In this document: positions 47,501 through 58,401 of the stretch, in pieces
How the letters are laid out: each line of letters opens with the position of its first letter
How positions within the stretch are numbered: the first letter of the stretch is position 1
DNA from: Klebsormidium nitens
Taxonomy: Eukaryota; Streptophyta; Klebsormidiophyceae; Klebsormidiales; Klebsormidiaceae
Direction: 5' to 3'
Length of the DNA stretch: 64,000 nucleotides
Assembly: GCA_000708835.1 (NCBI GenBank)
Contig: DF237262.1
Span: 41,079-105,078 of the forward strand
Translations under genes and position numbers: made by a program
Notes under the pieces: generated by a model
The model's database searches: none
Seen by the model: the letters and a program-made list of their open reading frames with translations, nothing else
Told to the model about the DNA's origin: nothing

Positions 47501-50500
47501 CCTTTGCCTGAACTTGCACCCATAGATCACCTGTTCAAAGGAATCATGCCTCGTCACTTTTCCGCGCAATGCCGGATGGCCCCGCCCTGCCTTGGGACTG
47601 CTCTTTGAATTACTGCGCAAACCTCTTTTACCTGTATCAAGCCCCCATCTGTCCTGCAGAGTGATCTGACGCTCTATCTCGCTGCCACAATCTTCAGATT
47701 GGTCATTAAAGCTATTGGTGTCTCTGACCTTTTCGCCGCTGCCCCGGGCAGCCCCGCTTACTCGCGAGAAAAACTGCGCGCTCTCCATATCGAAGCCACA
47801 TGTCACGGAAACCTTCTATTCGATGCTCTATCTTTTTGGTAAAACGCGCAGAGTATATCTGAAGATCAGGATTGCTGACCTTTTCGCCACTGCTCCGGGC
47901 TGCCCCGCTCTCCCCCGGGGACAGCTGCGCCGTCTGCTGCGCGAGCACCTCCAGCTGCGCGCCCTGGCGCGCGAGCCACTCCTGGTTGCGCCCCGCGCTC
48001 TTCTGCCGCGCGAGCGCGCGCGCTTTAGCCAACTGCACGCCCAAAGCTTAATATCCTCTTCGAACACGGGAAGCTCGATGTTGTCCTTTCCGTTACCAGG
48101 ACCAGAAGCATTTTGGATTTTGAGGCAACAGGATCAATTCGCATATCAACCCCTTTTCTGGTAATCTATCATCAAAGTTGTTTCGGGTCGTTTCATACGT
48201 GGCCTTCTGATCGATTCAGATTGGACCCACTGAAGCATCCATTTTCTGAGCACTTTCAAACCACTTGAACGAAGGACGTGCCCTATGAGAACTGATATTG
48301 CGGTGTGTCCCAGTCAAAGACGAGACTGTCACGATGCAAAACAGGAAGCCTCTTGAAATCTGTCTTTCCGCTCGCGCACGCTCACCTTGTCACTCCCCGG
48401 GCTTGTCGCCCGCTGACCCTCCGGAGACTCAATCGCCGCCGTCGATGTGTCCGCGCCATCAATCTCTACGGTCGGTTTCTCCGGACCCGTCATCTCCACC
48501 GCTGATTTTTCCGACCCCGCGATCGTCGCCGTTCGCTTCTCTGATATTCCGGAAAACGCGGTCCCTTCCAAGGTTCCCTCCTTGATTGCCTCTAGCGTTC
48601 CGTTCATCTCTCTTAACCCGCCGTCCAAACCGCCTCCTAAACCGTCCTCTGAACCCGGCTTCGGGTCCTGGTTTAGGCTCTCCTGCAGCCCGGCGTTTTC
48701 GGAACCCTGGCTGATTATGAACCGTTGGATGTGGTCGCAGTACCGTTCAATGGAGGAGCGGACGAAGGGCAGCGAGAGGATCTTTTCGATCGACGGCCTG
48801 GATAGAGGCGTTTAGGGTTGACGGTTGCTGGTCAGGGGCAAGTGATTGCTCATTGAGGAGGCCGCAATGGGCTACCACGTCGGTCCGGTTCAAAGGAATT
48901 GCCGTAGGAGCTTGGTGCACTTTTCCCGAGTGTTGTGTGAACAATAGTTCTTCGAAGAAAGAAGGCATGAAGCTTTGGTCCAAATGCTGATACCAAACTC
49001 AAAAAGAGGTTAATGGAACAGCTGAACAGTTGCTGGCGACATGGATTGGCTCCAAACAGGATGAACAATCGCCGAGGAAACTGAGTCGACAATTGCAGAG
49101 CGTTCGATTTTTTTATTTGGCAACAACATGCGAGAACCGCGTCCATTCGAATTCAGGAATCTGACTTGCTTACCTGTGCTTTGGGTCTCGTTTCAGCATG
49201 GAAGCTATGAGGTTCTTAAGGTTGGCGCTGTAGTTGTTTGGAATGGGCGGGTACTTGCCTCGCAATATCTTCATGATCAGTGCCGGCAAGCTCTGCAGGA
49301 GGCAAAAGTGGTCTAGTACCGGGTTTGAGACAGGCACTCTTTCATGAACGCATGCTTTGAGATGAAAGATGTTCAACCCGAAGCCGGGTGAATCCAACCT
49401 TTTGATCACCGCCGAAGACTTCCTGCAGTGGAATTTAACGGTAGATGGACATTGGGTCTGGTCAGCTAGAAAAGCGTAAGCGAAAGCCAAAACATGTTTC
49501 TGCTGGAAGTAGGTTTTCTGGATGAAGTCTGGGACCTACATTGCAAATCTACGGCCTAGCAACGGAATACAAGGTTGACAGAGAGCCCGTGGGAATCCCG
49601 TTAGACTCGATATCTACAAACCTGCACTCTGAAAGAACGACCAAAGCCGCCAAGTGTTGAGATTCAAAAGGTTTGAAAGACGTCTTCTCACCGTCACCAG
49701 CTCACTGAGATGCCAATCGTGGTAAGAACGGCGAAAGAGAGGAGGCAGGAAGCGGAGATTGGAAAGCGGAGAGCAGGGAGCGGAGAGCAGAGGGCGGAGG
49801 GCGGGTTGCGGAGGGTGGATACGGAAAACGGAGCCGGAAAATGGAAGAGGAGGGCGGAAAGAAGGAGCAGAAGGCGGAGGGCGAAGGGCGGAAAGTGGAA
49901 AGCTGAAAGCGGAAGGAGAAGGCGGAAGACGGAAAGTGGAGGGGGGGCGGAAGCGGAGAAGCGGAGAAGCGGAGAAGCGGACCGTTCCGAAGACGCCCCA
50001 TCTCACCTGCCCGTCGAACGCGTGCTTAAGCGTGACCATCTCGTATAGGACGCAGCCCAGCGACCATACGTCGCTCTTCTTATCATACGGCTTGTCCTCG
50101 CATATCTCGGGCGACAGGTAATACGGAGTGCCTATGACGGTCTTGGCCATATCCCCGTCGCTGCTCAGCACTTTGGCGATGCCGAAATCGCCCACCTTGA
50201 TGATGTCATGCGCCGCGCAGAAGATGTTCTGCAGGGGGGGAATATTGAATTCGTCTATCTGAGGGCTTTCAATATTTACCAGAATTTGCACCAGCAAGGG
50301 AAAAGAGTACATTTGTGGAGAATCGGGAACGGCAACCGGATTGCAATGCTTCAGGGACCGCGCAAAGAGCGAAGCGAAGATGTGACGTCCAGATATAGAC
50401 GCCACTTCACTGACGAGAAAGTCCAAATCTAAGCGAATCCAGGTTTAGACAGCGTTTCAAAGAAGGAGCGAATCCTCCAAACGCAATCTCAATCACCAAC

Positions 50501-52365
50501 AAACCCACTTTAAGCCGCCACTTCAAACGAACAGGACATTGCTGGGACAGAACCCTAACCCAAAACCGAACCCAACCCACCTGCGTCTTGAGATCCCGGT
50601 GCAGCATGCGCTTCGAGTGCACGTGTTTGAGCGCGAGGCAGATCTGGACGAACCAAAACATAATCTGCTCCTCGGAAAACGGCTCGTTTCCGGCGACCAC
50701 CCGCTGCTGGATCCGTCCGTAGAGGTCGCCCTCCTCCGCAAATTCCATGACGATGTGCAGGATTCCGGCTTCGAGGAAGCACTCGTGGTAGCGCACGATG
50801 TTGGGATGGTCCAGCTTGGACAGAACCTCCACCTGAACATGCGAAAATCTACATTAGAAAGGCAAATTCGGCAGATTTGCGAGTTGCAAAGAGGGTATGG
50901 TCCACTTGAAAGTTTCACAAAACACAGGGGCAACTCTCATATTGGCTGACACCAAAAGCAGAGCTGAGGGGCTGATGTTACGGGGTCTGACGGGTAAGAG
51001 GAAGGCCTCATTGTTAGCAGACTCGGGGTCTTTGGACGAGAGGCTTCAAGGCTTTGAGTAATGTCGATCGGGAGTGTGAGATAGAGTGCTTTGGAGCACT
51101 ACCAAAAGAAAAAACTCGGATGGAAGAGCGAAGCAACGATTTGACGCAACCAGCAGAAAATCGACCAAATTAGAAAGGCCCGAAAGGTCAAAACGACAGA
51201 AGACTGCGGCTTCTCCTCGTCGGATCCAAGCAAACACCTTACGGCTTGTCGAGCTGATCATGGGACAAACACTAAGACAAGGACTTCAGGAGTGTGGGTA
51301 TGGAGGAAGTGGAGCAACTCGAGCAATCGCCGAGGGATCTATGTCTGTAGTCGTTTGTATCTCGATGCCGGCAATTCAGGCATAGAGTGCGATGTCGCTC
51401 AAGCCAGAAGCTGTATCATCTTCTCTCAACAGCCTCAGAACCAAGCAGTCTCGCTAATTCATCCGACTCGGACCTCAAAATAAACCCAAGTTCTACCTCC
51501 TTCTTTCGAGTCCACTTGCACCAACACTTAGCAAACTCGTTTTTGGTGTTGATGCGCTGTTAGAAGCAAAACCCAGTTTCAACCACTAACCTCGTTCCTA
51601 GCCTCGAGCCGTTGTTCGAATCCGAGGCCGTGGATGTTAATCTGCTTGACGACCAACTTCTGGCCGTCAGCTTTCCGCCGGACCAGCACGGCCTGCCCGT
51701 ACGAACCTGTTCCGAGGACGCCGACCTGCAAAGAAGTCGAGCAACTTCGTCAGACTCGCAAACACTGGATTGCAAGACGTAAAAGCGCTTGACCACGACT
51801 ACCCCAGTCTGTGTCAGTTGGGTGCCTGTGCAGTTGGACCGGGACATCATTTCTAGCAGAAATTTGTGGACCAGAAACGTCAAATGATTGCAATCAGTGC
51901 ATTTCAACGTGTTCTCGTCCATCATGCGGACCTGGCGCGGTTTTTGTGTACCAGCTGTCTTGGCGGCAAATCCCCTTTTCTCAAAAGCTGTTGCACCTCA
52001 TGGCGCAGCATTTGTTGTGCTCTCAACTTGGGCAAATTACCAACGTTTCCAGTCAAAGTCATTGTAATATTAAGGGGTCACTTCCAGCACGAAGGTGCTA
52101 TGCCCACTGATTTGGCCACCAGGTGCTTGCATTGATATCTAGTTAATCATACAATTGTTTAGTAAAAGCAAACCTCTCTGAGTTCTGTGCCCCTCACCTC
52201 CTCATACTTCTCACTCCGCTTGGGCCCATCGTCATCCCGGAACTGAAAGAGCGGGTCGTTCACTCCCAGCCCAATGCTCCCGTCCCGGTAGATCTTCGGA
52301 GGCTCTTTCCTGAGCTGCTCTGTCTTGGTAAAAGTCTCTGCGGCAAACACAAAGTTCGCTCCCAT
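41533..52365 (-). CDS. NEK1/5-like NIMA-related protein kinase
   Basis: NEK kinases of this group act at centrosomes, basal bodies and cilia. Exons: 52365-52198, 51725-51591, 50832-50581, 50228-50007, 49292-49174, 48797-48386, 48032-47880, 47121-46862, 46189-45999, 43716-42605 and 41715-41533; all phases agree, giving 1,068 residues. The kinase domain spans about residues 52-320: glycine loop GTGSYG (61-66), Lys83 in VVKQI, HRDLK (179-183), DFG (199-201), GTPYYLSPE, then [17 protein letters not shown]. An N-terminal extension of about 50 residues precedes it. The long tail is Lys/Arg-rich and helical ([36 protein letters not shown]). The end, [12 protein letters not shown] through [13 protein letters not shown], resembles the C-terminal segment of NEK1/NEK5. 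The start of exon 48032 is chosen by phase; its acceptor has a weak pyrimidine tract. Intron 45998-43717 contains a U2 snRNA gene. Confidence 0.92.
41788..42030. repeat. Long inverted repeat (foldback) in the last NEK intron
   Basis: A left arm at about 41788-41873 is matched in reverse complement by a right arm at about 41932-42030, with a spacer near 58 bp. Shared blocks include GAGCGGGGTCAAGGAGAA, CAGTAATTTCAGGA and GCATGACGTGGCGAGGTT. The right arm has a short insertion (ACTAGTAGGAGA on the arm's reverse complement). The transcript of this intron could form a hairpin of roughly 85 pairs. It may be a foldback transposon remnant or a small-RNA precursor. Confidence 0.85.
44516..44710 (-). 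ncRNA. U2: U2 spliceosomal snRNA
   Basis: The minus strand from 44710 reads ATACCTTTCTCGGCCTTTTG then GCTAAGATCAAGTGTAGTAT, the near-invariant 5' end of U2. It includes the GTAGTA branch-point recognition element and stem I. The Sm site ATTTTTC lies at 44611-44605, followed by a stem TGACC...GGTCA (stem III) and a hairpin AGTGCG/CGCACT. U2 pairs with intron branch points in the spliceosome. The 3' end is uncertain, between about 44540 and 44516; full plant-type length of about 195 is assumed. The gene has its own promoter and sits inside a NEK intron on the same strand, so it need not depend on splicing of the host. Confidence 0.93.
44736..44743 (-). promoter_or_regulatory. TATA box of the U2 snRNA gene
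   Basis: TTATATAA on the minus strand lies at -26 to -33 relative to the U2 start at 44710, the usual place for plant snRNA promoters. Confidence 0.8.
44772..44783 (-). promoter_or_regulatory. Candidate upstream sequence element (USE) of the U2 gene
   Basis: The minus strand reads GTCTCCCACTCG, centred near -67. The plant USE consensus is RTCCCACATCG at about -70. The match TCCCAC-TCG lacks one A. Position and TATA spacing of about three helical turns fit a polymerase II snRNA promoter. Confidence 0.6.
45590..46060 (-). repeat. Exon echoes: repeated 3' end of NEK exon 9
   Basis: The exon end encoding [13 protein letters not shown] recurs in the intron as [10 protein letters not shown] and [13 protein letters not shown]. 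The anchor GCGTCCTT (plus strand) starts at 46018, 45873 and 45625, spacings of 145 and 248, so one unit may be lost. The copies carry donor-proximal sequence and intron rich in AAACCCT-like motifs. Frames shift away from the core. The spliced message joins 45999 to 43716 in phase without the copies. Confidence 0.75.
47545..47930 (-). repeat. Exon echoes: repeated 3' end of NEK exon 7
   Basis: The exon end encoding [10 protein letters not shown] plus its GTCAGC donor is copied as [10 protein letters not shown] plus GTCAGA. The TTTTCGCC block starts at 47881 in the true exon and about 47730 in the echo (151 bp). A more decayed copy with TTTTCCGCG lies near 47558 (172 bp further). Flanking GCCCCGCTCTCCCCCGGG-like sequence is shared. 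Confidence 0.75.
49735..49980 (+). repeat. Polypurine GCGGA-type degenerate satellite in a NEK intron
   Basis: About 245 bp is almost pure A/G on the plus strand, built from GCGGAGA, GGCGGAAA and AAGCGGAG variants and ending in GAAGCGGAGAAGCGGAGAA. In the NEK transcript it is a long pyrimidine tract just after the donor at 50006. It could form triplex DNA or affect splicing. Confidence 0.8.
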
Positions 52366-54030
52366 ACTTGCGTTTCCCGCCTAGGGCGGCTACCAATCAG
52401 CTAGCCCCTCTAATCACTTGGTAAACAGCTGTGCAGCGACTTGGCTCTCTATCCTGCCCCTCTGGCTGGGCGATAACATACTCTACCACAAGGTGAAGCT
52501 GCTGCTAACTGTTCTTGGTTGAAAGTGCCCTTTCTAACCCTACTTGGAGTATGTTGAACAGCGGTTGACTCGTTGGCGGCAAGGGCCGACGCGGCTGTTT
52601 ATTTTTTGTGCCTTTCTTCCCGCCACTGTGTTCATTGACGCAGCGGTTGCTCGCTTCCGGCGGCGCGTTTGTTCAGAGGAGCTTCAGCAATTTCAACTTA
52701 CCAAGCTGGCATTTCGAATGACAGCTCACTGGCGGGTTGCTTTGTGGCATTGGCCCTGGTAACAGAAGCATTTTCTAGGACGTTCCTTTCTCGAAAAATG
52801 GAGGATTGCCAGATAGGGTGAGCTCAGCTTTGTTTACCATGACGGTAAGGCTGGATTGGCATCTGGATAGACTTTGGCCCAGCTCTATATGCTCTTATAG
52901 AGCTGACGCCTTCCCACAACCCTGTCTCTTCAAAATAGCATCCCCCTTTGGAGGCGACAGACACGCCCAAGTCCTCCCTAGTTACGCAGAGGCAAATTAG
53001 GGTTCTACTCTGCTGCGCATTCTTCTTGAAAGGGCCTTGCGTCATACCACGCCGCGATTTGAGGTGGGCACAAACCCTGATGCAGCGCGGCAATGCAGAG
53101 CTATTTTGATCTCTCCAAGCAACCAGAAGCAGCTTGTGATTTTGACTTCTCACAAACAATTCAGCTTTCTGACTTGGTGGAAGTCATCTGGCCTGGCCTG
53201 AGTTGCTTGCATCCGCATGCAATCGTGACCCCGTGCCTCATTGAAGGGAATGCCACCGAAGCGGCGAAGGTGAAGCGCCAATACCGGAATCAAATCCCCT
53301 TCTTGAAGTTCTTCTTGACGGTCCGCAAGCCATGTACATACAGCCGTGTACACCATGGGGTGAGTACGGGCTCTCATTTGAAAGCAGCCAACGCTTTGCA
53401 CACTGTATACCGGTACTTTGAAACACTGCAACGTTGTCCGCACATCGTCGAGTCAGCGCATTGATACAACATCGATCGGACCGTCGGACTTGGGTTCCGA
53501 CAGCAATGATCATCATGATGCATGGCAAGCATTTGGCCAAGAACTATGTACTAACGCGCGCGTAGATGATGATCCGACGGCTGCACTCTCGCCAAATCCA
53601 TTATCGACGGCAGACGTCTGATAGGCCGCACTGGCGTACGCAGGATCTAGGTACGGTACAACGGAAATACGAAATTATTGTCTAGTAGTCTAGCATTCTG
53701 CATGAGATGCACGTAGAACGGCTAGATGTTTTTTCCGAGACGGCACCGGGATCATCCACACAATGCAGAGTCTTTGCAAGATAGTGCTTGATTGAGAACT
53801 TTTATGGTGCTGTGATCGCCAATTGAAGCAGTTCAAATATTGACAGCAGTGGTCAGCATTGCTTCTGCAAGGGGGTCCGCACACAAAACTGGTTTCCTTT
53901 GCTTCTTTATCAGTGTGAATCTGCAGCAGAAAGTGCAAGTATTCGGCTACTTCTAAAATAGTGCAACGACTGTTGCTCGTGTCAAATTAACCGATCGCTG
54001 GTCCGCAGGCACAGGACAAACAAAATTCGG
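52366..54030. promoter_or_regulatory. Divergent intergenic region between NEK and the UBXN11-like gene
   Basis: The 1.66 kb between the two start codons must hold both promoters and 5' leaders. No convincing reading frame, TATA box or known cilia-gene motif could be assigned by eye. Confidence 0.45.
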
Positions 54031-57000
54031 ATGGTTTCTTCTTATCTCTCGGAGCCCCGAGATACTCAAGGTTCCAGCATTTTCAAAGACAAAGATCTAG
54101 GAGACCAGTACCTAACACAACGGCTCCTCAAGGACCTTCTAGCAGACCCGCCTCCGCCCCCGGAGGCTACGGTCTTTGACACCGCCGCCGACGTCTGCAA
54201 TGCTGCTAGTCAGGACCCTTCTGTTGTGTCCAATTCGAGGGCCAATGCTGGCGCCGTAATCCAAGTGTCAAAACAGAGACGTGCAGTGGAAGATAGGATG
54301 GCGCCGACCAGAAAATCAGTCGCGCCCCTGGAGTCGAGCAGTACTGCAAGCAAGAAGACAGGAAAGGCCCAGCTTGGGAAGCTTGCTGTCAGCATGACGT
54401 CAGAAAAGAGCGTGGTGTTGGCGAAAAGCCAGCGGCCACACTTCTTGAGCGGTCAGGAGCACAGTTTGTCGTCAGCAATATCAGACGCGCGATTCAGCGC
54501 TGCGCCCGACGTGTTTGGCGACTCGTACGCTCCCACAATGAGTACTTTGGTCGCCCTCCCGGATGGCGGTCGCGTGTCCGGACGGTCTTCTTCGGATGGG
54601 GAGAGCGTGACGTCACCTCTGGCCAAGGAGGAGCCTCCAGGCGTGTTTAGGAATGCATGCCAGATTGGTAAAGCTGTCACAAAGTCAAAAACGGGTCAGG
54701 GTGGGTTAAGCAGAAAGGGCTTTGAGAGCAAGACTGAGACGGAGGTTGACGAAGAGACCAGAACCAATGGGTTAAGGGCCAATGGGTCAAGGAGGGTTAG
54801 GGCGGGTTCGGAGGTGCGGCGGCGGTCCTCAAGTGGGAGCACTGCCTCCGAAACGCGCTCCAAGAAAACGGCCGCTCCTAGTTCCCCGGTCAAAAAGCAA
54901 GAGAAGGTTGCAGAGAGAGGCGGAGGGAAAGGGAAGCCGAGGGTTGGAGTGGCGCACAAAGACAAGGTTACAGAAGTTAGCGATGCGGTCTCGATTGCCA
55001 GCTGTCAAGGCGAGGGGATGAAGTGGGCGGGAGGCTCAGCGGAGAGTCTGGTCACCGGGTTAACCCGCAAACTGCAAAATTTGGAGGCCGAATTGTCCAG
55101 AAGCAAGTCCATTTCGTCGGAAAGTGAGGCTGACCTGCTCGAAAGCAGAGCCAGTGAAGCGGAGGTGCGGCGTCTGATGGCTGAGCAGACGGGACAGCTG
55201 GCAGCGTTGAAAGAGAAGGCTAACCGAGCGGAGGGGCTGCTTGAGGAAACTCGGAAGAGGGAGAAGGAGTTGGTGGAGATGGCCGGGTTTGTGCGGAAGT
55301 TACAGGAGCGGGTTAAGAACTTGGAGCACGAAAATGCAGCGCTGCGCAGAGAGGGGCGCGGAAGCGCAAAGGTGGAGAAAGGGGAAGGGACGGAGGGTCT
55401 GGTTCGGGAGGTGGCGAATGAGAGTGCCTTTACGGAGAACGGGGTCAACGTCGAAACCAGGTTTTCGACCGGTCGCGAATCTGGATTTAAGAGCGACTGT
55501 AAGACTGAAGTTACAGCCAAGAACGGAAGCGGGTTCGAGACAGGGTCCAGCAGTGAAGTCGCGGCTGAGCCGAAGGGAGAGGCGTATCCGCCAAGCCAGA
55601 CGAGTGCGGAGTCGGGAGGAGTAGGTGACAGCAAGGAAGCGGAAAGACTGCGACGAAAAGTGAACCGGTTGACGGAAGAAGTGGGCGAGATGAAGGCCTT
55701 TCTGGCGGACTACGGGTTAATGTGGGTTGGGAACACCCACCCCAGTAAAGCGGTTTCCTCTTCCGGGCAGGCTTGCCCAGGGTCTGAGTCAGTGGAAAAG
55801 CGCCCGGGGAGTCCAACCGGGGAAGGGCAGTGGGAGCCCTCCAAGTCGTGGGCTCCGGTTATGGGTCGAGGAAACAACACGGCGACGGTAACGGATGAAA
55901 CTGCTCCCAAACGTCTGCCTACCAAAACGCCTGCCGTTTCCGTTCCATCCTGGTTAGCAGCGCACCTCGAAGAGCAGAACGGAAAGGTTTCCTCGACGGA
56001 GGCTAAGTTGCCGAACGCTTCGAGCCCAAAGCTCTCGAGCCCAGACGCTGTGACAAAACAACCAACCGGAAACCTTTCGAGCCCCATCTCCGCAGAACAC
56101 GGGACCATGAAACCGGCAAATTTGGACTTGCCTTGCCAGAGCCAGCGGACGCTGAACTCAGCGGAGAAAAGCTCGTCCGAAATCGTCCGGAAGTCGTCAA
56201 ACCCCCTGGGAAAGCGCGATGAGAGTATCGATGTCCGTGCGCTGAGGGAAGCGATCGACGGCCTGAACGCGCTCGTGAACGAAGGCGGCGCGACCGTTGT
56301 GACCAGCCCAGGCGGACGGGAGCATCGCTTACAGGTCAGGGAATAAGCTATGCACCAGGATCGGCCTGTCGCAAAGGGTCACTAACGGAACACTAAGAGA
56401 AAGGGACAAGCTTGCAGCGTGACACAAGCAAAAATAAGCAGCCTCTTTGATCCTAAAGGGAGTGGTAAAATGATCTGGTGTCCGGTTTTCAGTCCCGCCC
56501 TCCTGCCTGCTTGTCGTTCTCTCTTTTATTTAGCCTGCCACAGGATAGGCAATTTGTCGAGGACAGCGTTTGCTTATGTTTTGCGAAATAATCGAGGGGT
56601 ATACAGGATCAAAAGCTGGTAATCAGCCTTTGCAGAAATTTCACAGAAAGTCGAAGGTTTTTCTGCAAGAGCGACTTGAAAAGTCTACGCAAGCTGCCTG
56701 TCCACAGGAGCTCCAACCCCATTATCACAGACTTCATCTTCCCTCCCTTCTTCTTTCGACTCTTCAAGTTCTGACGTCGTTGCTGACAGGAGCCGGCCAG
56801 CATCCCGCTCACCATCTACGCCAACGGAATCCAGCTCGGCAACGGAACGGAGTTCCGGCCCGCCGGCTCGCCCGCGGCGCGCTCCCTGCTCGCGGACATT
56901 TTGGACGGCTTCTTTCCGTACGAACTGAAGGCGACCCACCCGGACGGCGTTCCGCTGCGCCTTGTCGACCGGAGCGCGGAATGCTTCACGCTTCCGTTCC

Positions 57001-58401
57001 AGCCTTTCCGGGGGGAGAAGCGGGTGCTCGTCAGCAGGGAGAACGGATTGGAGCGGAAGGAACCAAATGGAACGGAGGGCGGAAGGAAGGGCGGGATCGA
57101 AGGGGGCGGGCTAAGTCTGGCAAGCGGATTTGGAAACGGAATTTCCGCTTCGGCGGCGGAAGAGGGAAGCGGAAAGGTGATCATCTCACTTTCGACTAGC
57201 AGCGTTTCAATCAAACCATCGGTTGACGAGCCGCCCAGCGCCGGCGGAATGCTGACATCACGAGAAGCAACTAGAGCGAGCCGCGCGGAACCACATCCGG
57301 TCCTCGCATCGACGTCAGACGGCCTGTTTAGAGCCGATGCGCCGACTGAGGGGGGGCCAATTTGCCCCCAACCCGCACCCCTCACGCGGGAAGAGTTCTT
57401 GGACCGACTGCCCAAGAGAGTGATCCGCGGCGGAAAGCTGATCGACGTCCGCGGTGAGATCGCGCAGCTTCTGCGCCCCTTGGGCGGCGCGCGCGAGTGG
57501 GAGCGCGGCCGCGAGAGCGCGGCGGGCAAGCGCGCTCCGGAAGAGAGGATCACTCCCAGAGCATCGGCCGACAGCGGCCCTGCGTCGACGTCAGGTGACG
57601 TCAGCGCCCCGGAGAGGAACCAGAAAGCGCACAGCGGAAAAGGAGGAACGGGGAAGGAAAGTTTAGGTTTGCAACGTGGCAGTGAAAAGGAGGCGTCGCG
57701 GGCCGCGGTGCGGTTGAAGGTGCGGGGTTTGGAGGGTTTGGCCTGGGTGGTGGAGCTCCCGGTGGGCGCGACGGTCGGACAGCTGTACGAGACCGTTGAG
57801 AAGCTGAGGTACGCACCGGGACTCGATAGCGAAAGCAAAACTGAGTTCAAAGATTCTTTCCGGATTTCCAAGGACTGGAAGCAGACATTTGGTGGCTGTC
57901 AGCCTTCAAAGTTGTCTACAGTTTGCAGCTGACGGAATGTAGAACGTGGAATATGAGGGGAAGTCCTGTCGTGTGTGCTTGCAGGGCAGTTGTTGGCATT
58001 TGAGAAGTTTGGCAAGCGCCTCGAAAATATGTCCGGCTTATTCTTTCTCGTCACTTGTGACGTCCGTGGACAATCTTGCGACCGAATAGCGTCAGCAGAG
58101 GTCTATCTGACGGCCTTTCGTCCCACAAATCAGTAACGGCATCAGAGTCTTGTCAAGAAGCCCAACAGAGTACCCGAATGCATTTACCATAATCGGAACA
58201 ATTTTGCAAACCAGGAAGTCGAACTACCATCCGTTTCCTCGCAGGCGCAAGAGCAACGCAGTGGGCAAGGAACGAACCCCAACGGGCGCGTTCACACTGT
58301 CTACCACGTTTCCCACGGCGGCCCTTTCGGACAAAACAGCCACGCTGTCCGAGTTGGGTCTACAGCAGGACACCGTCCTTGTTCTCAACGAGGGCGTCTA
58401 G
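54031..58401 (+). CDS. UBXN11: UBXN11-like protein with coiled coil, SEP and UBX domains
   Basis: Exons 54031-56334, 56790-57808 and 58245-58401 join in phase to 1,159 residues. The first third is Ser/Lys-rich and probably disordered. A coiled coil spans about residues 344-445 (LTRKLQNLEAELSRSK onward), followed near 536-567 by a second one ending MKAFLADYGLMWVGN, a UBXN11-like signature. The SEP domain starts at about 769 (IPLTIYANGIQLGNGTEFRP then DILDGFFPYELKATHPDG). The UBX domain is about 1073-1159 (VRLKVRGLEGLAWVVELPVG, then FTLSTTFPTAALSDKTATL, ELGLQQDTVLVLNEG). UBX domains bind the p97/CDC48 ATPase; the p47-type Phe-Pro-Arg loop is here Phe-Pro-Thr. UBXN11 (socius) is poorly understood. 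The protein is more than twice as long as the human one because of low-complexity insertions, including one of about 200 residues between SEP and UBX. Confidence 0.88.

Noticed and set aside
56816-57871. 351-codon minus-strand frame
   Set aside because: It is antisense to the SEP/UBX exon of the UBXN11-like gene, which has clear domains and splice phases on the plus strand.
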